NCBI GenBank assembly: GCA_910589385.1
Contig: CAJUTU010000001.1
Coordinates: forward strand, 186,001-250,000
DNA length: 64,000 bases
Direction: 5' to 3'
From: an uncultured Lachnospiraceae bacterium
GTDB lineage: Bacteria; Bacillota; Clostridia; Lachnospirales; Lachnospiraceae
In this document: positions 8,976 to 17,051 of the stretch, piece by piece
Numbering within the stretch: position 1 is the stretch's first letter
Layout of the letters: each line of letters starts with the position of its first letter
The notes under the pieces: model-generated
What the model was told of the DNA's origin: nothing
What the model saw: the letters and a program-made list of their open reading frames with translations, nothing else
The model's database searches: none
Position numbers and translations under genes: made by a program

Positions 8976-9917
8976 TTACAGCACACTATCCAAAAATTCC
9001 GTCAGTTTATTTTCCACTTCCTCCGTTGCCATATAGTGAGACTCGCAATGCCCTGCCCCATGCACGATCAGCTTTTCTTTTTGTGACGCACAGTTGGCGT
9101 AGATTTTCTCACACATCCAGCAGGGGACAAAGCTGTCCTCATCCCCATGGATGAACAGGATCGGGACTTTCGCTTTTTTCACTTCCTCTGCCGCATCACA
9201 TTCCCGCAGGCCGTATCCGGCCCGTGCTTTTACCATCTTATCCGCGGTCTCCATAATCGGTCTGGCCGGAAGATGGTACGTGTTTTTCAGCACATGGGTG
9301 AATACATCCCAGGCCGATGTAAACGCACAGTCTGAAATGATTCCTTTCACTGAAGAAGGCAATTCCAATCCACTGGTCATCAACACCGTAGCAGCCCCCA
9401 TGGAAGTCCCGTGGAGCAGGATCTGGCAGTCATCCCCCAGTCTATCCTGCGTATACCGGATCCACTGCAGTGCATCCTTCCGGTCCAGACAACCGAATCC
9501 AATATAATCCCCCTCGCTCTTCCCGTGTGCCCTCTGGTCTACAAGGAGCATCTCATATCCCCGGGGCAGATAATAATTGGACAGGCCGATAAATCCGCTG
9601 ACTCCCTCACTGGTATATCCATGGAAACAGATTACGACTCTCTTTGACTTTTCCTGCCCTGTAAAATATGTACCATGCAGCCTTAATCCATCGTCAGATT
9701 GTATGTATACATCCTCATGGGGCTGTTCCAGCATCCATTTTTTCCATTTTGCAATCTTGGGCATATAGCTGTCCCAATCCGTCCCCGACATTTCCTTTGT
9801 CCGCTCCGTCTTTGCATTCTGACGGATCATCGTTCTTTGGAAAAAATATTCCGTAATTCCCAGATCTACTGCTGCCAGAACGCCTACTCCAAACAGTGCT
9901 TTCCACCCTTTTTTCAT
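8976..9917 (-). CDS. Membrane-anchored alpha/beta hydrolase
   Basis: A 313-residue alpha/beta hydrolase. An N-terminal hydrophobic stretch (KALFGVGVLAAVDLGI, about 7-21) suggests a signal anchor. The oxyanion region is CFHGYTSEG, the nucleophile Ser172 lies in HGTSMGAA, the acid is probably Asp261 in HGDEDSFVP and the base His290 in GAGHCESH. It belongs to the group of serine hydrolases annotated as family S9-like or lysophospholipase-like. It is the second gene of the acyl-transfer operon, 11 bases after the SCP2 gene; TAGGAG precedes its start. It might release or recycle the product at the membrane, or supply the fatty acid. That role is inferred from context only. Confidence 0.8.
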   Translation of the reverse strand: MKKGWKALFGVGVLAAVDLGITEYFFQRTMIRQNAKTERTKEMSGTDWDSYMPKIAKWKKWMLEQPHEDVYIQSDDGLRLHGTYFTGQEKSKRVVICFHGYTSEGVSGFIGLSNYYLPRGYEMLLVDQRAHGKSEGDYIGFGCLDRKDALQWIRYTQDRLGDDCQILLHGTSMGAATVLMTSGLELPSSVKGIISDCAFTSAWDVFTHVLKNTYHLPARPIMETADKMVKARAGYGLRECDAAEEVKKAKVPILFIHGDEDSFVPCWMCEKIYANCASQKEKLIVHGAGHCESHYMATEEVENKLTEFLDSVL

Positions 9918-9928
9918 TTAAACCACTC

Positions 9929-10252
9929 CTATTTTTTTGCAAACTCTTGAAGCTTCAACGCCTTATCAAAATCTCCCTCTACCTTTAATTTCCCAACCGT
10001 AAAAGCATGGACTGCATTCAGCTTTCCCTTTACGATCTTTAAAAGAGTATCTGCCGTTGATGTAAACAGCACGTCCCTGTCATAATATTCATAGGGCTCG
10101 ATCCGAAGTTTCCCATCAGAAATCTCAGCGTAAAAAGCGCCTTCCGCCTCTCCCTGGATATTAAACTGATATGCAATATGTTCCTTGATACCGCTTACAT
10201 CTGCCGTGCTGAATATCTCCCTGATCTCCTGCACCAACTCTTCGTATGTCAT
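9929..10252 (-). CDS. SCP2 sterol/lipid-binding domain protein
   Basis: A 107-residue single-domain protein of the SCP2 lipid-binding family. The recognisable part is the beta strand and helix pattern around GAFYAEISDGKLRIEPYEYY followed by VLFTSTADTLLKIVKGKLN and the closing VGKLKVEGDFDKALKLQEF. SCP2 domains bind acyl chains or acyl-CoA in a hydrophobic tunnel. It is the first gene of the operon, with GGAGG before the start and the TetR-controlled promoter about 145 bases upstream. It could hold the acyl substrate or the lipid product. This role is inference. Confidence 0.85.
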   Translation of the reverse strand: MTYEELVQEIREIFSTADVSGIKEHIAYQFNIQGEAEGAFYAEISDGKLRIEPYEYYDRDVLFTSTADTLLKIVKGKLNAVHAFTVGKLKVEGDFDKALKLQEFAKK

Positions 10253-10365
10253 ATTATCATTTCCTCCATTTTTTGTTTGAGTGCCTTCAAAAAATCGAAT
10301 ATATCCGCTTTACGGCCGGCTTTTCAAAAACACTCCTTTCCCTGTCTGCGCAAAGACAGTCCTTT

Positions 10366-10382
10366 TTCGACCGATGGTCGAA
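10366..10382. promoter_or_regulatory. Probable TetR operator 1 (perfect palindrome)
   Basis: TTCGACC-GAT-GGTCGAA is a perfect inverted repeat with 7-bp arms. It lies just downstream of the predicted start of the minus-strand operon transcript (near 10390). Its core GACC-N3-GGTC is repeated at 10412-10422, centre to centre 44 bp, close to four helix turns. Confidence 0.7.
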
Positions 10383-10396
10383 TCAAGGTTTTATTT

Positions 10397-10425
10397 AACA
10401 TAGCACTTTTTCGACCTTCGGTCAA
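10397..10425 (-). promoter_or_regulatory. Promoter of the acyl-transfer operon
   Basis: Minus-strand TTGACC (10420-10425) and TATGTT (10397-10402) are 17 bases apart. The -35 box lies inside the second operator and the transcript start lies next to the first, so TetR binding would block it. Confidence 0.6.
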
Positions 10426-10426
10426 G
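10410..10426. promoter_or_regulatory. Probable TetR operator 2 (degenerate palindrome)
   Basis: TTCGACC-TTC-GGTCAAG keeps the GACC-N3-GGTC core of operator 1 with mismatches in the outer bases. One half contains the -35 box of the operon promoter. Confidence 0.6.
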
Positions 10427-10471
10427 TTGTTTTATTTTTTTTTGGATTTTTGATGATTTTTCCTAAAATTG

Positions 10472-10480
10472 TGATACAAT
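10472..10480 (+). promoter_or_regulatory. Extended -10 promoter for the tetR gene
   Basis: TGATACAAT is an extended -10 element (TG-N-TACAAT) on the plus strand; a TTGATG lies 19 bases before it as a weak -35. It would start transcription near 10487, about 60 bases before the tetR start. It is 46 bases beyond operator 2, so autorepression is possible but less direct. Confidence 0.5.
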
Positions 10481-10547
10481 ATCGCATAGAACATGGATAG
10501 AAGCACTTTGGAGAATGACGAAAGAATGGACCGTGGGGTAAAACATT

Positions 10548-11159
10548 ATGCATAATAACAAGAAGACCGACCTTATTTTAGACTCCATGCAGAAATTAAT
10601 GCAAAAGAAGGAGGCAAAGTCTATCTCTGTCAGCGATATTGCAAAAGAAGCTGGGATAGGTAAAGGAAGTATTTACTACTATTTTAAATCAAAAGAAGAA
10701 ATTGTAGATGCAGTCATTGAACGTTCTTATTCCGATGCAATCAAGAAAGCCGAAGAACTGGTACAAAATCCGGAACTGGACGCACAGACGAAAATGGAGA
10801 TCATCTTCCGGACCTGCCGGGATTCTTCTATTGAGCTCTCCCGTCAGGAAGCCGGAAGCTATCTGGAACTGCAGCAGAGCGCCCTGCTGCACCAGCAGTA
10901 TATCTACATCATGATCCGAAACCTCCGGCCGATCCTGGCTGATATTATCCGCCAGGGAAACCAGGAAGGAACTATCACCTGCAAATCTCCGGAAGAAGCC
11001 GCAGAAATTGTCCTGATCATCCTGACTATCAAATTTGACAAATATCTGTCCAACTCTGATACAATACAGGCGCAGAAAACATTGGATGTATTTACTTATA
11101 TGCTGGAGACAAGTTTCCATATAGAAAAAGGCAGGCTTGATTACATCTGGGCTGAATAG
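10548..11159 (+). CDS. TetR/AcrR family transcriptional regulator
   Basis: A 203-residue regulator. The N-terminal helix-turn-helix (about residues 8-55) reads ISVSDIAKEAGIGKGSIYYY followed by FKSKEEIVDAVIE, the standard TetR pattern. The C-terminal helical domain should bind a ligand. It is divergent from the acyl-transfer operon and two GACC-N3-GGTC palindromes lie between them, so it most likely represses that operon until an acyl compound or other ligand binds. Family is certain; target is a strong inference from layout. The ribosome site is weak (GTGGGG). Confidence 0.92.
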   Translation: MHNNKKTDLILDSMQKLMQKKEAKSISVSDIAKEAGIGKGSIYYYFKSKEEIVDAVIERSYSDAIKKAEELVQNPELDAQTKMEIIFRTCRDSSIELSRQEAGSYLELQQSALLHQQYIYIMIRNLRPILADIIRQGNQEGTITCKSPEEAAEIVLIILTIKFDKYLSNSDTIQAQKTLDVFTYMLETSFHIEKGRLDYIWAE

Positions 11160-11193
11160 ATAATCTGACACTTCAGAAAGGAGGACTGATTTT

Positions 11194-11613
11194 GTGAGCG
11201 ATATTAAAAATTCTTATTTTTCCATACTGGATGATGCAAATATGTTTGAAAACTCCGGGCACCGCACTCGTTTTAAAGAGCTTCTTGACTGCTACGCGGA
11301 TTTCCCTTTTTTTACGAAAGGGCTTTGTAAATGTATGTATCTTTCGGCCTGGGATGATGAGCACTTCTGTATCATGCTGGAAATCCTGACCGATATGAGC
11401 CTGGGCGGGGATGCAACTACCCGTGAGATGCGCATCAAAGGGGATGCCCTTGTGGAAGAACACCCCGATGCCGAGTATTATGTATATCAGCTTTCCAATG
11501 CTTTTCTGGACGGCACCTCATACAAGCTGCCGGAAGAAACGGCGCTCCCCCAAGATATCATGCATATCATTTCCCGCGCTTTGCAGGCCGGGAAACTGAT
11601 CGACCAGATATGA
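11194..11613 (+). CDS. Conserved hypothetical protein downstream of tetR
   Basis: A 139-residue soluble protein, not recognised. Its start is GTG, set by AAGGAGGA nine or so bases upstream. It is acidic and helical, with aromatic-rich N-terminal parts (SYFSILDDANMFENSG, YADFPFFTKGLCKCMYLSAW). It follows tetR by 34 bases and is followed by a strong terminator, so tetR and this gene form a two-gene unit. It may therefore be an accessory of the acyl-transfer locus, but nothing in its sequence shows a function. Confidence 0.65.
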   Translation: MSDIKNSYFSILDDANMFENSGHRTRFKELLDCYADFPFFTKGLCKCMYLSAWDDEHFCIMLEILTDMSLGGDATTREMRIKGDALVEEHPDAEYYVYQLSNAFLDGTSYKLPEETALPQDIMHIISRALQAGKLIDQI

Positions 11614-11698
11614 ATTTTCACGGACACTCGCCAAGGAGATAACGCACTGTAAAAACCTTGTTTCCAGAAGGGCTGCCGTGGATGCCGCCCACACGGCC

Positions 11699-11723
11699 AG
11701 GGGCTTTCCTAAGCCCCTCTTTT
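11699..11723 (+). terminator. Rho-independent terminator after the tetR unit
   Basis: AGGGGCTT-TCCT-AAGCCCCT forms an 8-bp GC-rich hairpin followed by CTTTT on the plus strand. It separates the tetR unit from the convergent DUF4153 gene. Confidence 0.8.
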
Positions 11724-11736
11724 CATCATCTATAGA

Positions 11737-13479
11737 TCATTTTTCAAACAAGATTGCTCCTACTTCTATATCCTGCCATGAAAAATATTCTTTTCCGTTT
11801 TTTACTCCTTCCTGATATGTCACCTGGAAATGATTCATCATTAATTCCCTGCCGTCATCCATCTGAATCCTATTATACGGCTTCACAGCATTGCTCATTT
11901 CCTCCTTGTCCGCATACGGATGTTTTATTTCATAATCCATGCAGCGTTTCGCGAAATCCTGGATATCTACAGTCACTGGTTCTCCTGTCCCCCGGTCAAT
12001 GAACCGGAATTTTGAAAAGTCTACTTCTATCCCGTCATCCCCCTTTTCATCATAACAGCTATCCTGATTCAGCATGGACATTTTCTGATAACTTCCGATA
12101 TCCAGATTCCCTACTAACTGACAGCAGTGGACATAATGGGTATCATAATGTGTCAGGCCGATTTCATCTCCATTCTGTTTTGCCATCTCTTCCACCTGCT
12201 CAAGATTCGAAATCTCATATTCTGCTGCTATGTCTTTCATCTCTTCCTGCTTTGACAGATATTTCCAGGCACCCGTCAGACGTTCATACTCCAGATAAGA
12301 CAACTGCTGTCCTGCCCCGGCGGCCTGATAATATTTTTTCAGATAAAACAACTGCCATGAGTTCGAAAGCCTGTACATATTCATTCCGGGGACGAACACG
12401 GAAATCACGACGAGAATGCAGAAAAACGGCAGTATCTTTTCATGCTTTCCTTTGAAAAAATGCCAGATGAGGAGCGTTCCGATCTCAAACACGATCAACA
12501 TCATTCCCAGATATCGGTTCGTGGTCATCCCATACTGCCAGATCCTGATCCCTATGGAATACACCTGAAGGAAGATCAAAGGCGCAAAAATATAGGGCAT
12601 AGCGGCAATCAGGCGAGAATAAATGGTTCCATCCTGATAATAGCCCGCCATGATCCAAATGGGCATCCCAAAGCAAAACAACGCAGACAAGATTGAAAAT
12701 ATTTCGTTAGAAGGAATCTCCCATAAAATCAAAATTTTCAAAACGTAAAGATACACGATCACTGCCGCGCAGATCGTCAGCGCCGTAAGGACATATTTTA
12801 CGATCATATAGGAAAACGTACCCGGTTCACTTTTCATATCATTCAATGCCACAATACAGTTCGGGGCCAGATAGAGGCCTGTTACAAGAAGACTGCCGGC
12901 CGGATTCAGGTAAAGGCTGCTGTATTCTAAAAACAGAACTTCAACAATCCCAATTATGATAGTTACACCTGTTATCAGGATCATATATACGATAAAGGTT
13001 TTGAATAAATTTGAAAAAACCTTCAACGCATATTTTTCAAACTGCATATGCGCTTTCTTGAAGCAAAGGTAAAGTGTTGACGCAAGCAAAAGCAGCACAT
13101 AACCGGCCACAAACCTTCTGGCAGACTGAGACAGTAATGCTCCTGAAAACTGTGCGATCTGCACACTCTCATCCAATTCCAAACCGAAAGTAAAAAGCCC
13201 TGCTGCCAGCGCTGCGCCTGCAAAACCAAGTAACCTTGCCTTCCTGTTCCTGGCAAAACATGTTTCTACAAATAATGAAGCCGTACAGAAAAGCAGCAGT
13301 ACTTCGAAAAACACTTCCTCATACAGGAAAAAGGAAAGTTCATATCCATATGGCAGTATAGATGAGATCGCTCCATATATGGTAAGCAATGTAATCCCGA
13401 TGATCGTGACTTTATAATCCGCAAAAGATGTTTTTAGTTTCCATGCAAATCTCTGTATTTGTTCCTGTATGACTCCCAT
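11737..13479 (-). CDS. DUF4153-type multi-pass membrane protein
   Basis: A 580-residue protein. Roughly residues 25-380 hold about ten hydrophobic segments (for example VTIIGITLLTIYGAISSILP and IVYMILITGVTIIIGIVEVL). The last 200 residues are soluble and carry no motif I recognise. The membrane pattern matches the DUF4153 family, whose function is unknown. The start at 13479 has AAGGAG seven bases upstream. The gene directly before it on the same strand is a broken Fe-S protein remnant whose reading frame runs into this start. Family call is moderate; function is not known. Confidence 0.65.
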   Translation of the reverse strand: MGVIQEQIQRFAWKLKTSFADYKVTIIGITLLTIYGAISSILPYGYELSFFLYEEVFFEVLLLFCTASLFVETCFARNRKARLLGFAGAALAAGLFTFGLELDESVQIAQFSGALLSQSARRFVAGYVLLLLASTLYLCFKKAHMQFEKYALKVFSNLFKTFIVYMILITGVTIIIGIVEVLFLEYSSLYLNPAGSLLVTGLYLAPNCIVALNDMKSEPGTFSYMIVKYVLTALTICAAVIVYLYVLKILILWEIPSNEIFSILSALFCFGMPIWIMAGYYQDGTIYSRLIAAMPYIFAPLIFLQVYSIGIRIWQYGMTTNRYLGMMLIVFEIGTLLIWHFFKGKHEKILPFFCILVVISVFVPGMNMYRLSNSWQLFYLKKYYQAAGAGQQLSYLEYERLTGAWKYLSKQEEMKDIAAEYEISNLEQVEEMAKQNGDEIGLTHYDTHYVHCCQLVGNLDIGSYQKMSMLNQDSCYDEKGDDGIEVDFSKFRFIDRGTGEPVTVDIQDFAKRCMDYEIKHPYADKEEMSNAVKPYNRIQMDDGRELMMNHFQVTYQEGVKNGKEYFSWQDIEVGAILFEK

Positions 13480-13494
13480 ATACTGACTCCTTTT

Positions 13495-13741
13495 CTATTT
13501 TTTCTTCTGCATAGACAGCAGCTTGTCCAGATAAACGGACTTGAACTTCACACAGATGATCCAACAGCTTCTCTGCTTTCGCTTCTGTAGTCCCCCAGAC
13601 CTTTGCCGCTTTCTTCAGCGTAAAAGGACGGACCGGAAGCAGCCCACCCACTTTGGCCTCCTTCTCCGTATATAATACCTGCAGGATCTTATATAACGTT
13701 TCTGACGGAGGCGCCCCCGTACACTTTCGTGCCGGGGGCAT
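13495..13741 (-). pseudogene. Broken N-terminal remnant of a 4Fe-4S-type protein
   Basis: The first ~70 codons read like the N-terminal winged-helix part of a family of clostridial 4Fe-4S binding proteins: GAPPSETLYKILQVLYTEKE, LLPVRPFTLKKAAKVW, AEKLLDHLC. The cysteine clusters and some 200-300 residues that should follow are absent. After the Leu-Cys the frame reads on into the DUF4153 start; in another frame the same bases end in KLLSMQKKK and a TAG at 13495-13497, right at the next gene's ribosome site. This suggests an internal deletion that joined the two ends of the gene out of frame. The family identification is from memory of the N-terminal pattern. Confidence 0.45.
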
Positions 13742-13798
13742 GTTTTTGATACTTCACTCTTTCGACGGGGTTCCTTTTTTCCAGGGATACCGCTTTCC

Positions 13799-14269
13799 TC
13801 AACACATGACCACAATTTTCCCAGGTGTAGTCTGAGGCGGAATACTTCTGGTTGTTGCGGTATAATAAACTAAGAGAGTCCGTCCTCCGATGCAGCAGGA
13901 AAATCTCTGGCCGTTTAAGGTCTCTATTCTGGTCTCTTCTGCAATGTTTAACTGTAGAGAATTGTCTTGAGCCAACAGCGCGCCATTAAAATAATCCAAT
14001 GCAATCTGCTCATTTCTTTCGAGCACGGTGATCATCTGCGCCTGATACTGTAGCGGAAAGATCATGGGGACAGCCAGGCTGCTGTCATAAAATGCTGCCA
14101 CACGCATTCCCGGCTCCAGCTGCCTGCATTCAACCACCAAGGTCTCTGAACTAACCATAAAATTCACAACACCGTTTTCCACACGAAGCGTCACCATCTG
14201 TTTAAAATAGTCACTATCTTCCATATTTAAGATTGTGCCGATAATCGGTACCAGATTTTCATATTTCAT
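13799..14269 (-). CDS. Conserved hypothetical protein, beta-rich
   Basis: A 156-residue soluble protein that I do not recognise. It is rich in beta-strand patterns (MVTLRVENGVVNFMVS, LEPGMRVAAFYDS, PMIFPLQYQAQMITVLE) and has the Gly-Met-Arg-Val turn common in OB-fold-like proteins. No signal peptide or membrane segment. The start has only a weak ribosome site. It ends 58 bases before the Fe-S remnant begins and starts about 110 bases after the Mrp gene. It may be a small ligand- or nucleic-acid-binding protein, but this is a guess from secondary structure. Confidence 0.55.
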   Translation of the reverse strand: MKYENLVPIIGTILNMEDSDYFKQMVTLRVENGVVNFMVSSETLVVECRQLEPGMRVAAFYDSSLAVPMIFPLQYQAQMITVLERNEQIALDYFNGALLAQDNSLQLNIAEETRIETLNGQRFSCCIGGRTLLVYYTATTRSIPPQTTPGKIVVMC

Positions 14270-14380
14270 AAAAATACCATTTGCTGCTATACAATATAGC
14301 TCATACCTTTTTCTTTTAAACTATGTCATCACTGCGCAAATAGTGCACTTCATAAAACAGATATCTACGTCCTGATATTT

Positions 14381-15211
14381 CTATAAATCCACTTCAGCCA
14401 AATACGGATTCTTCACTTCATGGAACCGTTCTTCCTCTACTGCTTCCGCAATCAACGGGTCAAGCGGCATCTTTCCCAGTACCGGAACATCAAGCTCTTT
14501 TGCAATCTCCTCAATATGGCTCTCGCCGAATACCTTCAGTTCCTTCCCACAATCCGGGCATTTTACATAACTGTAGTTCTCTACGATGCCCAGCACCGGG
14601 ATATTCATCTGCTTTGCCATGTTGTATGCCTTTTTTACGATCATCTGCACCAGATCCTGGGGAGAGGTTACGATCACGACTCCGTCCACCGGAAGAGACT
14701 GGAATACGGTAAGCGGCACGTCCCCGGTTCCAGGAGGCATATCCACAAACAGATAATCCAGGTCGTCCCAGATCACGTCTGTCCAGAACTGGGTAACTAC
14801 GCCTGCGATAATAGGGCCACGCCAGATTACCGGTGCCTCTTCCTCCTCCAAAAGCAAGTTCACAGACATGATCCTTGTTCCGTCTTTTGCAATACTTGGG
14901 AAGATACCCTCCTCACTTGCTTTGGCCTTTTCATGGATCCCATACATCTTCGGGATAGACGGTCCTGTAATGTCCGCGTCCAAAATTCCCACATTGCAGC
15001 CTTTTTCCTTCATCATACGCGCAAGAGACGCTGTCACTAATGACTTTCCAACGCCGCCCTTTCCGCTGATGACTCCGATCACTTTCTTTACATTGGAATA
15101 TGCATTGGCCGGAGCCCTCAAATCTTCTTTTTTGCTTTCACAGTTTCCGGCATGTGCACATCCTGCACAAGATTCCTCTGTGCAGCCGCCTTGATTTACT
15201 TCTTCTGCCAT
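14381..15211 (-). CDS. Mrp/NBP35 family P-loop ATPase (Fe-S cluster carrier)
   Basis: A 276-residue ParA-like ATPase that carries and transfers Fe-S clusters in the cytosol. It has the deviant Walker A SGKGGVGKS after VKKVIGVI, Walker B-like YLFVDMPPGTGD, and the C-terminal cluster-binding CPDC (in YVKCPDCGKEL). The N-terminus adds a Cys-rich stretch, CTEESCAGCAHAGNC, as in the NBP35-like members of anaerobes, giving a second possible cluster site. It follows its own extended -10 promoter. Assignment to the family is secure; client proteins are unknown. Confidence 0.92.
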   Translation of the reverse strand: MAEEVNQGGCTEESCAGCAHAGNCESKKEDLRAPANAYSNVKKVIGVISGKGGVGKSLVTASLARMMKEKGCNVGILDADITGPSIPKMYGIHEKAKASEEGIFPSIAKDGTRIMSVNLLLEEEEAPVIWRGPIIAGVVTQFWTDVIWDDLDYLFVDMPPGTGDVPLTVFQSLPVDGVVIVTSPQDLVQMIVKKAYNMAKQMNIPVLGIVENYSYVKCPDCGKELKVFGESHIEEIAKELDVPVLGKMPLDPLIAEAVEEERFHEVKNPYLAEVDL

Positions 15212-15309
15212 ATACTCTTACCTGCGCTTTCTTTTATTTTTCCTTATCACTCTTTCCAACAGGTTCCCGAAATATCCTTAAAGTTTCGTTTTCACAGAAC
15301 CTGTCCAAT

Positions 15310-15318
15310 ATTATAACA
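15310..15318 (-). promoter_or_regulatory. Extended -10 promoter of the Mrp gene
   Basis: On the minus strand TGTTATAAT is an extended -10 with perfect TATAAT; no clear -35 is seen. A 7-bp inverted repeat, CTGTCCA (15301-15307) and TGGACAG (15332-15338), brackets it and may be an operator. Confidence 0.5.
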
Positions 15319-15353
15319 GATATTTTACACATGGACAGCCTTTTCACACAATT

Positions 15354-17039
15354 TTATTCATAAAATTCCACTGCTTTCAACACCACATTGCCACGGACAG
15401 CCTCTATCTTGATCACAACACGTTCGCCAATTCCGGTCTTCCTGGCCGGCACTGCCACGATTTTCTCAGAAACAGGCACGTTTCCTTCATAAAGAATGTT
15501 CTCTCCCTCTGAAACCCGGATCTGGTTTTCGCCCTTTGCTAAAGCATGGAGCCGTACCGAAACAGGCTCTTTGACCTCACGGACCGTATAACTTGCAGCA
15601 TCGCCTTCGTCCAACTGAAGCCAGATATGGGCCCAGTCGCCATATTTTTCCGGATGTGGATTCATCATAGCCAGACCGCCCAGATCATTCGGCACATATC
15701 CTGGTTCATAAACCAGGTGCATCCGGTCTTCCCGGCGGTAGCCGCAGAACAGTGCATAAGGCCACGTTCCTTTGTGCTCTTTGTCCACGTCATATCCGCT
15801 GGCCGGGACTAAAATCCCCGGACGGCGCAGCATGGCTGCCACGCGGTCTTTCTGCTCCTTGCAATTCTCCAGCTTAATATTTTCCAGCAGTTCATCAAAA
15901 ATACGGATTGCCTTTTCATATCCCGGTTTTCCGGTTCCTTTTGCACAATAATCTGTAATCTGCTTCCAGCCTTCCTCATCCGGTCCCTGGAACGAATAGC
16001 TGTACCCGGCGTCTACGCCCTCCAAAGCTTTCGTGCACCAGATATTATAACTGATATGATACTCCATCATCATTTCAAATGCAGCTGCCATCCATGCATT
16101 ACCTGCCGCCGGGTTTGCCGGACTGCTGCCGCCAGTCTCACCGATCCACACAGGAACATTCCACTGCTCTCTTTTTTCCAGAATCGGCCCAAATAAGGCT
16201 AAATCAGGAAACGTCTCATAACAATGGACGCAGATTGCCCAGTTATGGTACTCTGGGTCATAGTCGTGGTCAAAAATGTCCAGACGCCCTGCAAATCGAT
16301 TGCCCTGAATGAACAGGATATGATTCTGATCTTCTTTACGGATTGCCTGGATCAGCCTGTCATAAAACGCTTTCAGTTCCGGTATCAGATAATCAAACTC
16401 CGGCAGTGCAATGGGTTCATTCAGCAGATCATAACCTGCAATGATCCAACGGTGGGCCCAACGCCTTGCCAATTCCTGCCAGAGCCGGACTGTACGGTCC
16501 GCGCCTTCCTCATCCAGAAAGAGATGGGGCTGGTTGTCTACTCCATTATCACAGGATACGGCACTCTGCCCTGCACAAGCTGCGTGCATGTCCAGAATTA
16601 CATACAGGCCATACTGTTCACATAAGTCCAGATAACGCTCTAATAATTGAAAATGCTCTTCATCAAAATGATATCCTGGTTCTTCCTTAAGCAGCAATCG
16701 GGCATCCAGTGGGAAACGAACAGAGTTAAATCCTTGTTCTTTCATTTTCTTAATATCCGCTTCCGCAAAATAATGAGCCACCCACTGTTCCCAAAATTTC
16801 TTCTGGTAAGATGAGCCGCATAATTCCGCCACAAACTGATCCATTGTACGTCCACGGTCAAATTCGCAGGATCTTGCAAACCTTCCCATGATTCCGCCAA
16901 AAGGGGCTCCCCCGAACAAAAATCCTTCCGGGTTCAGCCAGTTCGCAACTCCAAGCCCCCGCAGCAGCACTTCCTTCCCTTTCTCATTTGTAAAAATCTG
17001 TCCGTCTGTCTTCAGCCATCCTTCAACTGTTTGAAACAT
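15354..17039 (-). CDS. Glycoside hydrolase family 5 enzyme (cytoplasmic)
   Basis: A 561-residue enzyme with an N-terminal (beta/alpha)8 barrel of GH5/cellulase type, residues about 1-370. The acid/base is Glu208 in DLLNEP and the nucleophile Glu301 in VWIGETGG; GLGVANWLNPEGF and GFNSVRFPLDARLL are typical early strands. The remaining 190 residues look like beta-sandwich modules. There is no signal peptide, so it should act on short imported oligosaccharides or glycosides. GH5 covers many beta-linked substrates (glucans, mannans, glycolipids) and the exact one cannot be read here. It has no transporter neighbour. A 16-bp repeat duplicates its leader and ribosome site region. Confidence 0.85.
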   Translation of the reverse strand: MFQTVEGWLKTDGQIFTNEKGKEVLLRGLGVANWLNPEGFLFGGAPFGGIMGRFARSCEFDRGRTMDQFVAELCGSSYQKKFWEQWVAHYFAEADIKKMKEQGFNSVRFPLDARLLLKEEPGYHFDEEHFQLLERYLDLCEQYGLYVILDMHAACAGQSAVSCDNGVDNQPHLFLDEEGADRTVRLWQELARRWAHRWIIAGYDLLNEPIALPEFDYLIPELKAFYDRLIQAIRKEDQNHILFIQGNRFAGRLDIFDHDYDPEYHNWAICVHCYETFPDLALFGPILEKREQWNVPVWIGETGGSSPANPAAGNAWMAAAFEMMMEYHISYNIWCTKALEGVDAGYSYSFQGPDEEGWKQITDYCAKGTGKPGYEKAIRIFDELLENIKLENCKEQKDRVAAMLRRPGILVPASGYDVDKEHKGTWPYALFCGYRREDRMHLVYEPGYVPNDLGGLAMMNPHPEKYGDWAHIWLQLDEGDAASYTVREVKEPVSVRLHALAKGENQIRVSEGENILYEGNVPVSEKIVAVPARKTGIGERVVIKIEAVRGNVVLKAVEFYE

Positions 17040-17051
17040 ATCCTATCCGCT

